Shown one piece after another: positions 35,563 through 45,082 of a stretch of 63,855 nucleotides of DNA; the stretch's first letter is position 1, and each line of letters opens with the position of its first letter. The DNA comes from Bacillota bacterium (lineage in GTDB: Bacteria; Bacillota; Clostridia; Acetivibrionales; DSM-1351): assembly GCA_023393115.1 (NCBI GenBank), contig JAEWMS010000034.1, positions 1 to 63,855 of the forward strand, read 5' to 3'. The position numbers and the translations under genes were made by a program. The notes beneath the pieces were generated by a model. It was not told the DNA's origin. It made no database searches and was given only the letters and a program-made list of their open reading frames with translations.

Positions 35563-37728
35563 CTATTTCTTCCACTTTGCCAGTGCATCGGCCAATGCTG
35601 AGTTAATGGGTTCACTTGAATCCTGCTGTTTCATAAATCTGGCTACTTCTCTTTTATCCACCTGTTCGCCCTTGCGTTTTTTAAAGGCGTCAAGCTTTTC
35701 TCTATACCCACAGGCACAATAGAAGGATTTATTGTCACCCTCTCCGCGAATCTCCATTTTCTTGTGACATTCAGGGCATCTGGCATTTGATATTACAGTT
35801 ACGGTCTTCCTGAAGCCGCATTCCCTGTCTGGGCATACAAGCATTTTCCCTTTCTTTCCGTTCACCTCCAGCAGATATTTCCCGCACTCAGAGCATTTTT
35901 CCCGGGTGACGTTGTCATGCTTGAACTGCTCCGAGTTTGCTATTACAGCACTTACCAGCTTTGAGGCATAGCCCTTCATGTCACCTACAAAAGCAGTTGA
36001 GCTTACCTTTCCCTTGCTTATCAGCGCAAGCTGTTGTTCCCATCTTGCGGTAAGCTCAGGGGACTTTAAATCCTGAGGTACAAGGCCTATGAGCTGTATG
36101 CCTTTCGAGGTAGGATATATTTCCTTACCCTTACGCTCTATATAAAAGGTATTAAACAACTTTTCAATTATATCGGCCCTTGTAGCCGGGGTTCCCAGTC
36201 CACTGGTGCTCTCAAGGGTTTCCTTCAAGGCCTTGTCGTCAACGAATTTCCCAGGGTGCTCCATGGCAGATAGCAGAGTGGCTTCGGTATATCTTGCCGG
36301 AGGCTTTGTCTTTCCGTTTATAGCTTTTGGTGAGAGCACCTTTGCCTTCTGTCCCTTTTGTATATCGGGGAGAGCCTGATCGTTCTCCTCGTCCTCAACG
36401 TCCTCCTCCAGCTTTCCAAAACCTTCGTAAACTGTTTTCCAGCCCCAGGACTTAACTATTTTCCCCCTGGCGGTAAAGGTTTCTCCTGCAATATCCAGCC
36501 TGACATTGGTCTGCTCATACTCAAAGGGATTGCTTAAAACCACGATAAAGCGCTTTACAATCAAATCATATATGTTTCTCTCTTCGGTACTGAGAGCAGA
36601 AAGGTTTACATACTGCTCAGTAGGAATGATGGCATGATGGTCTGAAACCTTGCTGTTGTCCACAAGGCGCTTTGTAACGTTCAGTTTGTTTCTCAGAATT
36701 CCCTGTACTGGTTTTGCATACGGCCCCACAGCTATGCTTTTTAACCTTTCGGTAAGGGTTGGTACTATATCCTCGGTAATGTATCTGGAATCAGTTCTGG
36801 GATAGGTTACCAGCTTATGGGTTTCATAGAGCTTCTGCATTATATTAAGAGTCTGTTTGGCCGAATAGGAGTACCTTCTGTTGGCATCCCTCTGCAGCTC
36901 GGTCAGATCATAGGCCAGTGGAGGAAGCTCCTTTTTCAAATCCTTCCTAACCTCAACAACTTCACCATTCTGACCGTTCACTTTTTTGACTATGCTGTCT
37001 GCCTGCTCTCTGCTGAAAGTTCGTACTTGGCTGTTTTTGTCCTGCCACTGAACCGTAAAGCCGTTAAACTGTGCGGTAACAGTCCAAAAATCCTTTGGTA
37101 CGAACTTTCTGATTTCCTCCTCACGGGCGACAATCATTGCCAGAGTCGGGGTCTGAACCCTTCCGGCAGACAGCTGTGCATTGTATTTACAGGTCAGTGC
37201 CCTGGTAACGTTCAAACCTACCAGCCAGTCGGCTTCTGACCTGCTTTGAGCAGAATAGAACAGATTGTCATACTCTCTTGCGGGCTTCAGATTTGCGAAA
37301 CCTTCCTTAATCGCCCTGTCGGTCTGGGAGGATATCCATAGCCTTTTTATGGGTTTTTTGAAGCCCGCTTTAAGGATTATCCACCTGGCTACAAGCTCTC
37401 CTTCTCTCCCGGAATCTGTGGCAATTACCAGCTGGTCCACATCATCCCTGTGCATAAGAGCCTTAACTGCCCCAAACTGTTTGGATGTCTGTTTAATTAC
37501 AACCAGCTCCATTTTATTTGGCAGCATGGGGAGATCCTCCAGATTCCATGCCTTATATTTATTACTGTAAACCTCGGGGTCAGCAAGTGTTACAAGATGT
37601 CCAAGAGCCCAGGTCACAATATATTTAGACCCTATGATACAGCCGTTTCCATTTTGACTACAGCCCAATACCTTAGCAAGATCTCTTGCTACAGAAGGTT
37701 TTTCGGCAAGTACTAACGTTTTACCCAT
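35563..37728 (-). CDS. topB: DNA topoisomerase III
   Basis: 721 residues of type IA topoisomerase. The Toprim domain is N-terminal (TLVLAEKPSVARDLAKVLG; DSGREGELVARW with the acidic metal residues). The active-site tyrosine lies in LVTYPRTDSRY (about residue 309). AGRVQTPTLAMIVARE is also typical. The C-terminus carries two zinc ribbons (CSECGKYLLEVNG..CPDRECGF and CPECHKKMEIRG..CACGY), more than in E. coli TopB. The enzyme resolves replication and recombination intermediates. It appears monocistronic. Confidence 0.95.
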   Translation of the reverse strand: MGKTLVLAEKPSVARDLAKVLGCSQNGNGCIIGSKYIVTWALGHLVTLADPEVYSNKYKAWNLEDLPMLPNKMELVVIKQTSKQFGAVKALMHRDDVDQLVIATDSGREGELVARWIILKAGFKKPIKRLWISSQTDRAIKEGFANLKPAREYDNLFYSAQSRSEADWLVGLNVTRALTCKYNAQLSAGRVQTPTLAMIVAREEEIRKFVPKDFWTVTAQFNGFTVQWQDKNSQVRTFSREQADSIVKKVNGQNGEVVEVRKDLKKELPPLAYDLTELQRDANRRYSYSAKQTLNIMQKLYETHKLVTYPRTDSRYITEDIVPTLTERLKSIAVGPYAKPVQGILRNKLNVTKRLVDNSKVSDHHAIIPTEQYVNLSALSTEERNIYDLIVKRFIVVLSNPFEYEQTNVRLDIAGETFTARGKIVKSWGWKTVYEGFGKLEEDVEDEENDQALPDIQKGQKAKVLSPKAINGKTKPPARYTEATLLSAMEHPGKFVDDKALKETLESTSGLGTPATRADIIEKLFNTFYIERKGKEIYPTSKGIQLIGLVPQDLKSPELTARWEQQLALISKGKVSSTAFVGDMKGYASKLVSAVIANSEQFKHDNVTREKCSECGKYLLEVNGKKGKMLVCPDRECGFRKTVTVISNARCPECHKKMEIRGEGDNKSFYCACGYREKLDAFKKRKGEQVDKREVARFMKQQDSSEPINSALADALAKWKK

Positions 37729-37862
37729 ATATTCTCATACCTCACATTCATGCTATATTTATCAGAATTACTTCTAGTTTAATTCATTTAGTTTTTTCAC
37801 AGTGTTCTTAATTTCCTTAATAATTTTAACACATATGTGGCATTTATTCACAAATTTAAATT

Positions 37863-37893
37863 AAAAGGCGCAGAATCAGCTAAAGCGCCGTTT
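37863..37893 (-). terminator. Terminator of the formate/nitrite channel gene
   Basis: GGCGC (37867-37871) and GCGCC (37885-37889), extended by flanking pairs; on the minus strand followed by TTTTAATTT. A T-run also follows on the plus strand. Confidence 0.65.
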
Positions 37894-37957
37894 TCTACGC
37901 CATATTTATTAATAGATTGATTTATTATCTAAGTAAAAGTCTCAAAAACCAGAGTCT

Positions 37958-38830
37958 TTATTTGATAACCGGCTTTGAATCCTTCCTGAACAAATATACA
38001 AACCAATAGGCCATTCCGGTAAACACTACTCCCCCCACAATATTTCCAAGTGTAACGGGAATAAGGTTATTAGTAAAAAAACTGCTCCAGGTCAAGTGAT
38101 TTATTTTATCAGCCGTTGCACCAAGTGAAATTGCCTGCTTTACCCATTCCGGATTGCTCTTTGCGAGTATTCCGGCCGGAATATAGTACATATTCGCAAC
38201 ACAGTGTTCAAAGCCTGAAGTAATAAATAGCCATATGGGGAAAAAGATAGCCAGCAGCCTTCCTGCCATATCTTTTGAACCATAAGCCATCCATACGGCA
38301 AGAGAAACAAGCCAGTTACAAAGAATACCCATAACGAAGGCCTTAGAAAAACCAAGAGATACCTTATAGGCGGCTGTTTTTATTGTAAACCCGCCCAAAA
38401 GTCCGTCAGTAAAGTCGAGCTGACCCGAAAGGTAAATAAGCCAGGCTATGAGAAGAGCTCCTACAAAATTACCGGAATAAACGGTAACCCAGTTTTTCAG
38501 CATTCCTCTTAAAGTTATTTTTCTTTGAGCAAGTGCTGCCACCATCAAGGTATTTCCTGTAAAAAGTTCACTGCCTGCCACTATAACCAGCATCAACCCT
38601 GTTGTAAAAAGAGCACCTGCCAGAGCTTTCCCTACTCCGGCCCAGGGGATATTATAGATTGCAGCATTGGAGCCTTCCGACGCAAAAGCAATAAATGCTC
38701 CTGCGAGAATACCAAGTACAAAAAGCCTTGAAACTTTGGTGTTTGCTTTCTTATATCCGTTCTGAACGGTCTGTTCAGCTATTTGATCAGGTGCTAATAA
38801 ATTATTATTAGTGTATGTATTATTCGGCAT
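37958..38830 (-). CDS. Formate/nitrite transporter family channel
   Basis: 290 residues with six membrane helices in the FNT (FocA/NirC/HSC) fold. Conserved segments are AGAFIAFASEGSN on the first helix, ELFTGNTLMVAALAQRK at about 95-112, GILCNWLVSLAVWM, and FEHCVANMYYIP. FNT proteins are pentameric channels for formate, nitrite or hydrosulfide. In an anaerobic fermenter formate is the most likely substrate, but hydrosulfide or nitrite cannot be excluded. No pyruvate formate-lyase gene is adjacent. Confidence 0.9.
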   Translation of the reverse strand: MPNNTYTNNNLLAPDQIAEQTVQNGYKKANTKVSRLFVLGILAGAFIAFASEGSNAAIYNIPWAGVGKALAGALFTTGLMLVIVAGSELFTGNTLMVAALAQRKITLRGMLKNWVTVYSGNFVGALLIAWLIYLSGQLDFTDGLLGGFTIKTAAYKVSLGFSKAFVMGILCNWLVSLAVWMAYGSKDMAGRLLAIFFPIWLFITSGFEHCVANMYYIPAGILAKSNPEWVKQAISLGATADKINHLTWSSFFTNNLIPVTLGNIVGGVVFTGMAYWFVYLFRKDSKPVIK

Positions 38831-38914
38831 AATATCGTCCTCGTTGAATAAGTATAAACTGCACGTCTCTTATTATACCAAATATTTATCAAACATAAAC
38901 CCAATTTTGGATGG

Positions 38915-39466
38915 TTACTTCCCGGCTAAAAGATTTCTGACAACAGGAATAAGTTTTACCCCTATAAGTGCTGCGAGATAGCTTTTAATTATATCTCCAG
39001 GAATAGTCAGAATAAACCCTCCGTATAGCACTTTTGACAGTGGAGTCTCTGCTCCCAGATAAAGATTCTTTATCAGATACAGGTATGGTACTCCAATTGC
39101 ATAAATTATAAGTACTCCTGCCATGTTTATTAAAAATAATCTGGTAATTGTAAGCTTTGTTAAGCCTTCTGAAAGTTTTCCGATAACAAAGGCACAAAGG
39201 ATTAATCCTGCAAGATATCCAAAGGTAGGATTAAGTACATATCCCGGCCCTCCTCCACTGGTAAAAACCGGAACCCCCACAAGTCCTACAGCAATATAGA
39301 CTATCTGAGAAATCATGCCTATTCTTGCGCCAAGTAATATACCCGACAGCAGGCAGAAAAATACCTGAAGTGTCAGCGGAACGTAGGGTAAAGGAATCCT
39401 GATATAGGCACCTATAGCCGTAAGAGCGGCAAATAGGCCTGCAAAAATAATATGTTTCGGTTTCAT
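38915..39466 (-). CDS. bioY: Biotin transporter substrate-binding subunit BioY
   Basis: 183 residues from ATG 39466, with AGGAGG upstream; the frame extends 21 codons further but into the operator. About six membrane helices; conserved segments IRIPLPYVPLTLQVFFCLL near the N-terminus, GVPVFTSGGGPGYVLNPTFGYLAG in the middle (contiguous parts), and TIPGDIIKSYLAALIG. BioY is the S component of an ECF biotin importer; the shared EcfT/EcfA modules are not next to it, as usual for group II ECF systems. A clear BirA operator covers its promoter. Confidence 0.93.
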   Translation of the reverse strand: MKPKHIIFAGLFAALTAIGAYIRIPLPYVPLTLQVFFCLLSGILLGARIGMISQIVYIAVGLVGVPVFTSGGGPGYVLNPTFGYLAGLILCAFVIGKLSEGLTKLTITRLFLINMAGVLIIYAIGVPYLYLIKNLYLGAETPLSKVLYGGFILTIPGDIIKSYLAALIGVKLIPVVRNLLAGK

Positions 39467-39500
39467 TGGTTTGCCTCCTAAATATGTATGTATATTTAGT

Positions 39501-39567
39501 ATTGTAAACCAATGGCAATCAATTGTCAACCGATACGTCTACTCTTGGTTTACAATCAGGTTGACAA
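39501..39567 (-). promoter_or_regulatory. bioY promoter overlapped by BirA operator half-sites
   Basis: Minus-strand promoter TTGACA (39524-39529), 17 bp, TACAAT (39501-39506). TTGTCAACC (39523-39531) and GGTTTACAA (39547-39555) are separated by 15 bp, the canonical BirA arrangement, and cover the -35. Further half-sites TTGTAAACC (39502-39510, over the -10) and GGTTGACAA (39559-39567) are exact reverse complements of the other two. Confidence 0.85.
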
Positions 39568-39627
39568 TATAATTCAATATAGTCATTATGTAATCAGAAA
39601 TGTAATTTATATAGCTGAGTCAACAGC

Positions 39628-40563
39628 TTATGGATTTTCAAACCTGACCTTGTATAAATCCATATTTCGCAAAGGGTCCAATTCTTTGTCGTTCCGCATA
39701 TACTCCTCCAGTTCCCGACTTATGTCTGCAGCACGAATAAGATCTTTAAGAGCCAACTCATATTTTTCAAGATAAACATAAAAACAAGCCCGGTTATAGT
39801 AAAGAAAAGAAGCGTCAGGTATATATTCTATCCCATTTGATATTACCTCAACAGCTTTGAGATAATTTTTCTCCTCAACATATATAAGGGATAAATTCAA
39901 ATATGTGTAAGAATATTTAGGATTTCTGTGCAGAGATTGGTTATAGTACTCAATAGCCTTTACGGGGTATCCCAGTTTATTCATTATGACACCGGCATTG
40001 AATAATGCCTTGAAGTGTTCAGGTTCCAGTTCCAGACCTTTCCTGATAGCCAGAAGTGCCCTATCGTATTGTCCTAACTCCTCATAAACAGCTGCAAGAT
40101 TATTAAAGGCCCAAAAGTGATTAGGTTCAAGTTCGGCTGCTTTTTCATAATATTCTGCTGCCTCCTGCTTCTGTCCGTTTTCATCATATGCATTTGCCAT
40201 AAAAAAATAGGCTTTAGAATAGTAGGGGTCAAGTTCTATAGCCTTTGTATACAATTCGATGGCTTTTCTATATTCCTTGTTATCGTCATAAATAATGGCC
40301 AGTCCGTAATACGCCCTAGCCTCATATGGATTTATTTCAATTATCTTCTTGTAGGATTGAACAGCTTCATCTTTCATTCCCAATATGTCCAAATTTACTG
40401 CTACATCCAGAAGAATTTCAATAAAATCAAAATTCAGACCTTTTTTTAAATATATGTTTATTGACCTGTTATATAAGTATAGTGAGATTTTCGGAAGAGT
40501 ATTAACCAATGCTCCCGCTAAAAAGTATAACAATTTAAATAAATAAAAATACAAATTCATCAC
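39628..40563 (-). CDS. Tetratricopeptide-repeat (TPR) protein
   Basis: 311 residues. A hydrophobic N-terminus (about 1-28) may be a membrane anchor. About seven TPR units follow (about 60-300), e.g. ARAYYGLAIIYDDNKEYRKA, SKAYFFMANAYDENGQKQEA and FWAFNNLAAVYEELGQYDRA. TPR arrays are protein-binding scaffolds; no enzymatic domain is present and neighbours give no hint of its partner. Confidence 0.88.
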   Translation of the reverse strand: MMNLYFYLFKLLYFLAGALVNTLPKISLYLYNRSINIYLKKGLNFDFIEILLDVAVNLDILGMKDEAVQSYKKIIEINPYEARAYYGLAIIYDDNKEYRKAIELYTKAIELDPYYSKAYFFMANAYDENGQKQEAAEYYEKAAELEPNHFWAFNNLAAVYEELGQYDRALLAIRKGLELEPEHFKALFNAGVIMNKLGYPVKAIEYYNQSLHRNPKYSYTYLNLSLIYVEEKNYLKAVEVISNGIEYIPDASFLYYNRACFYVYLEKYELALKDLIRAADISRELEEYMRNDKELDPLRNMDLYKVRFENP

Positions 40564-40638
40564 TGTCCTGTATTAGTTAGTCTAGATTCTCCAGAATTAT
40601 TCTATGTTCCACCAGTTCCATAAGTTTTATTCTTGCTC

Positions 40639-41079
40639 TTATTGTTTTTCTCTCGGAATATTTATTTTGAACTCCAGCAACTCTCCAATCAATTCCATTG
40701 CATCATCAATGTAATGGGGAAGTGGTTCGTCTTTTGTTCCAGCTACTAAAATATTACACCTGTTAAGGGGTATCAGTACCTTTGAAGCACTGCTCTCCGA
40801 AACAGCTCTGGCCATGGCCGGAGTCAACTCTCCAAGCATGGAATTAGCACATACAATACCAATTGAGCCTACAATAATATCAACCCTGGAACAATTATAA
40901 ACAATGGCATTCTCACCCGATGCCCCTTCATTGGCTCCTGCCTTCAGCATTAACGATACTGCCAGAGCGTTTGTTCCCAGTGCTAGTATACTTATTTCAT
41001 CACCAAAAGCGGCCCGGAGCTTTTCAACAATATGTTTGCCTATTCCTCCGCCCTGACCGTCTATGACTGCTATTCTCAT
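40639..41079 (-). CDS. DUF3842 family protein
   Basis: 146 residues. The N-terminus MRIAVIDGQGGGIGKHIVEKL is a Rossmann-like glycine loop. The SILALGTNALAVSLMLKAGA and DIIVGSIGIVCANSMLGELTP segments are typical of DUF3842, a small clostridial family of unknown function. The gene starts 3 bp after the cbiO stop, so it is co-translated with the cobalt/nickel ECF ATPase. A role in metal-cofactor handling is a reasonable inference but not shown. Confidence 0.85.
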   Translation of the reverse strand: MRIAVIDGQGGGIGKHIVEKLRAAFGDEISILALGTNALAVSLMLKAGANEGASGENAIVYNCSRVDIIVGSIGIVCANSMLGELTPAMARAVSESSASKVLIPLNRCNILVAGTKDEPLPHYIDDAMELIGELLEFKINIPREKQ

Positions 41080-41082
41080 CTT

Positions 41083-41853
41083 TTAACCATCCTTAATTTT
41101 CTTGTCTGAACGGCAAACTGGACAATTCTGAAGGGCCAGAGGAATCTCTAGGCCGCATTCTTCCATCAGACTTTCATTGCTCAATATTCCCATTGTAGGT
41201 CCATCCGCTGCTATTCTGCCTTTTTTAAGCACGATAGTCCTCGAACACATATCCATTATCATGTCAAGGTCGTGACTTGTTATAATTTTTGTATGGTTGA
41301 AGCCTTTCAATATCTTCATAATTTTTCTCCTGGCTTTAGGGTCAAGAGAAGCAGTCGGCTCATCCATAATCAATATGTCAGGCTTCATTGAAATCACTGC
41401 TGCAATTGCTGTCAGTCTCTTTTCTCCTCCCGATAGCTTGTAAGGCGGCCTATCCTTCAAATGAGTTATCCCCACCTCATCCAGGGCCTCCATAACCCTC
41501 AACCTGACCTCTTCCTCATCCAGCTTGTAGTTCCGCGGGCCAAAAGCAACATCATCATAAACCGAGGTCATAAAAAGCTGGTCGTCAGGTTCCTGAAAAA
41601 CCAATCCGACACTTCTTCTGACTTCAGACAGTGTTTTTTTGTTAACCGGCAAATCGCCAATCCTGACCACACCCTTCTGAGGGAATTGTATTCCGGTTAA
41701 TACAGATAAAAGTGTGGATTTACCGGCACCATTTGCACCAACAATTCCTACCGCCTCACCGTGCCCCAGAAGAAAGGAAACATTGTCCAGTGCCTGATGC
41801 CCATCTGCATATGAAAAACTTACATCCTTTAGTTCAACTTTATGATGACTCAT
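41083..41853 (-). CDS. cbiO: Cobalt/nickel ECF transporter ATPase CbiO
   Basis: About 256 residues from ATG 41853 (MSHHKVELKDVSFSYADG), with AAGGAAG upstream. Walker A GANGAGKSTLLSVL, signature LSGGEKRLTAIAAV, Walker B ILIMDEPTASLDP, and TSHDLDMIMDMCSR. The C-terminal end CPVCRSDKK carries a CxxC. With CbiQ and CbiM it would import Co(II) or Ni(II). It is separated from cbiQ by a gene on the other strand, so it must have its own promoter. Confidence 0.88.
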   Translation of the reverse strand: MSHHKVELKDVSFSYADGHQALDNVSFLLGHGEAVGIVGANGAGKSTLLSVLTGIQFPQKGVVRIGDLPVNKKTLSEVRRSVGLVFQEPDDQLFMTSVYDDVAFGPRNYKLDEEEVRLRVMEALDEVGITHLKDRPPYKLSGGEKRLTAIAAVISMKPDILIMDEPTASLDPKARRKIMKILKGFNHTKIITSHDLDMIMDMCSRTIVLKKGRIAADGPTMGILSNESLMEECGLEIPLALQNCPVCRSDKKIKDG

Positions 41854-42115
41854 TTTCTTCCTTTCAAACAACGTTTACTGAATTTATACTAACTCAAAAT
41901 ATTGTGACAGTCCAGTCCTATATGAATAAAGTTGTAAGTCCTCGCATGTAAAAATTTATAGAAACCACCCTTGCATTATGCTATACTAAACCGGGTAAGT
42001 TCAGAGTATTTCGGTCGTTCTTTGGATATTTGATATTACTTTATATTTGAATTTACTTAATATATATATTTATTTTGAATTTTTAATTTGAATTAAGATA
42101 GGATGATCATTATAT

Positions 42116-43201
42116 ATGAGTACTAATAGTCCTGTTTTGGAAACAAGGGCTGAAAACATCAGTGCTGCTGAAACTCAGAAAATTTTCAGGAAAATAAACT
42201 CTATCGATATTTTAAGGTTGATATGTGCAGTTATGGTTGTAGCTATTCATACTCAGCCTTTAATGGAATATAATAATCTTGCAGGGTATTTCGCAACCTA
42301 TGTATTCCCAAGACTGGGAGTGCCTTTCTTTTTTGCTGTGTCAGGTTATTTTTACATAAGCGGGCTGATTCAGGAAAAGAAAGTCTTTGTAAAGTACATA
42401 AAGAGATTACTGACCATTTACATCCTTTGGAGTTTTATTTATTATTCTGTGGATTTTATTCAGGTAATGCGTAGTAACGGTTCCATTACCGGATTTTTGA
42501 AAAGCTGTATTTTTGATTTCTTTATTACAGGCTCACACTATCAGCTATGGTTTTTTCCGGTATTGATATTCTGTGTTATTCTGGTTACTGTGCTGCGCAA
42601 GCATCTGGTAAGTTTAAGTATATTGTCGTTCCTTTTATATGGTGGAGGCTGCCTTTTTGGAGCATATTATTATAAAATCGGGTCAAAAGTACCTCTAATT
42701 AACAGCTTGTATAATTGGCAGCAGCTTGAAACGGTGAGACGCTACCTATTTATGGGTTTACCCTTCTTTATGTTGGGCTATATACTGATCCACGCTTACA
42801 GGAAACTGGGGAACGTCAAAAGTAAAACACTATTACTCTCAACCGGGATTATTTCTGTACTTTTTCTTATGGAAATATTCATTGGAAAGGCATTAGTTCT
42901 TCAAGCCAACATAATTACAACAATTTTTCTATATCCTTTACTGTTACTTGTTTTAACTCTATGCCTGAGGTACCCGCTGACTCAATTTGAGAAGGCCGCT
43001 CGTTTTTGTAAAACAAGTGCGAATTTCATGTATTACTCTCATCCGCTATATATGTTCGTTATGTCAGAGGCCCTATCCAAAATGTTTTCTATAAGTCCTG
43101 GCAATACTTTGGAATTTGTGCTGATATGTGTATCAACGGTTATAAGTTCCTACATAATATTTAAAATAGACAATAAATACCTGAATAGGCTGGTTCAATA
43201 A
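42116..43201 (+). CDS. Acyltransferase-3 family membrane protein
   Basis: 361 residues with about ten membrane helices. The family hallmark IDILRLICAVMVVAIHTQP (with the catalytic-type His) is at about 29-47, followed by FPRLGVPFFFAVSGYF. Such enzymes O-acylate cell-surface polysaccharides or lipids. It is oriented opposite to the cbi genes and sits between cbiQ and cbiO; its stop is only 17 bp from the cbiQ stop. An insertion into a formerly continuous operon is the simplest reading. Its AT-rich upstream (42000-42115) shows no recognisable operator. Confidence 0.88.
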   Translation: MSTNSPVLETRAENISAAETQKIFRKINSIDILRLICAVMVVAIHTQPLMEYNNLAGYFATYVFPRLGVPFFFAVSGYFYISGLIQEKKVFVKYIKRLLTIYILWSFIYYSVDFIQVMRSNGSITGFLKSCIFDFFITGSHYQLWFFPVLIFCVILVTVLRKHLVSLSILSFLLYGGGCLFGAYYYKIGSKVPLINSLYNWQQLETVRRYLFMGLPFFMLGYILIHAYRKLGNVKSKTLLLSTGIISVLFLMEIFIGKALVLQANIITTIFLYPLLLLVLTLCLRYPLTQFEKAARFCKTSANFMYYSHPLYMFVMSEALSKMFSISPGNTLEFVLICVSTVISSYIIFKIDNKYLNRLVQ

Positions 43202-43217
43202 AAAATGAAAAAGGAAG

Positions 43218-44021
43218 CTATAACCTGCTGACAAAATCTGAAATCACCAGGGGTATGTTGAATACTCTTGCAGCTGACAGGAATGTTAACCAGGCAGCAA
43301 AATAAATAATATCTCCAGCCTTTACCGGTTTTCTGTTTAAGAAACTATATCTCCCGTTGTAGCCTTTTAAAATCATAGATTGGTATATGGTCTGTGCCCG
43401 GTTAAAAGTTCTTATCAGCAACTGCCCTACCATTGAACCCCACACCTTTATTTTGACACCGGACTGGCCGGGAGCTCTCATGTAATAGGCCTTTAAAAGT
43501 CTTCCCGCTTCATCCATAAGTACAAAAATGTATCTGTATGTCAACAGGAACAAAAGTACGAAAACAGAGGGTACTCTTAGCAGGCTCAAGGTGTTGGCAA
43601 TATCATCAATACCAGTGGTTGCAATCAGTAAAAAACCCGCCGTCACCATAAGGGTGCTTCTGATTAACAGTGAAAAAAAAGTAAGCCACCCTCCGGAAAA
43701 GGACAAGCCTCCAAATTCAACAAAGCTTCTGTCAAAAACAGGGTTCAGTATACCGGTAACAATAATAAACGGCTCTATAAACAGCACTCTTTTAAGTATT
43801 TTCCCAAATGGAATGTCACATACCACTATCACAATCACCGGGTACAGAATAAAAGGCAGAAGTCCAACCACCTCATACCTGCTGAAGGAAGCAAGTATGC
43901 ATATATAGGCCAAGGTTAATACAAGCTTGATCAGCGGGTGAATACTATTTATTGGATTCTTTTGTTTTGATAGCTCGTCAATATGCTTTACTTCCAGTAC
44001 TGAGCCTATTATGTCTGCCAT
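43218..44021 (-). CDS. cbiQ: Cobalt/nickel ECF transporter T component CbiQ
   Basis: 267 residues with about five membrane helices. The coupling-helix signature of ECF T proteins is seen in RAPGQSGVKIKVWGSMVGQLLIRTFNRAQTIYQSMILKGYNG-like sequence (about 195-235; Ala-Arg-Gly-type loops). N-terminal HPLIKLVLTLAYICILAS is typical. It links CbiO to CbiM. It follows cbiM by 40 bp. Its 3' end is convergent with the acyltransferase gene. Confidence 0.88.
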   Translation of the reverse strand: MADIIGSVLEVKHIDELSKQKNPINSIHPLIKLVLTLAYICILASFSRYEVVGLLPFILYPVIVIVVCDIPFGKILKRVLFIEPFIIVTGILNPVFDRSFVEFGGLSFSGGWLTFFSLLIRSTLMVTAGFLLIATTGIDDIANTLSLLRVPSVFVLLFLLTYRYIFVLMDEAGRLLKAYYMRAPGQSGVKIKVWGSMVGQLLIRTFNRAQTIYQSMILKGYNGRYSFLNRKPVKAGDIIYFAAWLTFLSAARVFNIPLVISDFVSRL

Positions 44022-44060
44022 TTATACCTCCATGAAACTCTTCGGCTATATCAATTAGTA

Positions 44061-45065
44061 TCAGTTAGTTTGTCGGTGGCTTTTCCTTTTTATTAATTTT
44101 ATCACAAAACCTATGGCAACTATTATACCCACAGTTACTGCCGAGCCGACTATACCTGAAACCACTGTTCCTGCCGTACCGTCCTCTGTAGTCGAGGAAC
44201 CTTTAAAGCTGTAATCGGGCAGCACAGCTGTCTTTTCCTGAACATTTTCCAATGTTTCGTGAACCGGTGATTCACCTTTCAGTTCCTCACCTGTCACTTT
44301 CGCTATTGACCACTCCAGGCCATCCGGGTTTGTAGACGCAAACAGTGATACCAGGCCACCCAGTGCCAACGCCGCCACGAGGAAACCAATGATTAATTTT
44401 TTGTAGCTCTTTCTGCTATCCTGTTGCTGGTCATCGGTTATTATATCAGGTCTTACCTTCAACACAAAGGACACAACGGCGGCAGTTACAACACCTTCAA
44501 CCAGACCTATCGCCATATGGATTCCCTGCATTGCCAGTACAAACTCGGTAAAAGGCAGCTCGGTTTTTCCCGAAAGCATGGTTTGTAAAGCAACGCTGAA
44601 AGCACCCAATTGCAGGGCTACCACGCTGGCTACTATGCTTCCGATTGTTATTCTTGTTTTTGACATTTTAGTTCTGGTTATCAATTTATATATCAGCGGG
44701 TATGCAATAAAGCATGCATAAGCACCCATGTTTATCAGATTACAGCCAAAGGCCAGATAGCCTCCGTCTGCGAAAAACATTGCCTGAATCAGCAGAATAG
44801 CCGCCATGGATAAAAATCCAGCATAGGGACCCAGCAGTATAGCCAGCAGTAGTCCGCCCCCCAGATGCCCGCTGGAACCGGTGCCGGGGATTGTAAAATT
44901 AATCATTTGGGCTGCAAAAACAAAAGCCGCCATAACGCCCATCAGAGGAAGCTTTCTTTCATCCATTTCCTTAACTTTCTTAATTGAATAGGCTGATACC
45001 CCAACCGCCGCGGTCAGCATTGTACCTCCAACCTCCGGTGATATCAGAACGTCTCCCATATGCAT
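44061..45065 (-). CDS. cbiM: Cobalt/nickel ECF substrate-binding CbiM fused to a CbiN-like domain
   Basis: About 334 residues from ATG 45065, with AAGGAGA upstream. Starting there gives MHMGD with His at position 2, essential in CbiM/NikM because the N-terminal amine and His2 chelate the metal; the upstream start would bury it. CbiM helices occupy about 1-215. A CbiN-like tail follows: one helix, then an extracytoplasmic loop with NPDGLEWSIAKVTG, and a final helix (about 300-325). The fusion replaces separate cbiM and cbiN. Co or Ni is undecided. Confidence 0.88.
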   Translation of the reverse strand: MHMGDVLISPEVGGTMLTAAVGVSAYSIKKVKEMDERKLPLMGVMAAFVFAAQMINFTIPGTGSSGHLGGGLLLAILLGPYAGFLSMAAILLIQAMFFADGGYLAFGCNLINMGAYACFIAYPLIYKLITRTKMSKTRITIGSIVASVVALQLGAFSVALQTMLSGKTELPFTEFVLAMQGIHMAIGLVEGVVTAAVVSFVLKVRPDIITDDQQQDSRKSYKKLIIGFLVAALALGGLVSLFASTNPDGLEWSIAKVTGEELKGESPVHETLENVQEKTAVLPDYSFKGSSTTEDGTAGTVVSGIVGSAVTVGIIVAIGFVIKLIKRKSHRQTN

Positions 45066-45082
45066 AATAATTCTCTCCTTTA

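Noticed and set aside
37265..37716. Plus-strand frames inside topB
   Set aside because: Codon pattern follows the topB frame; no start signals.
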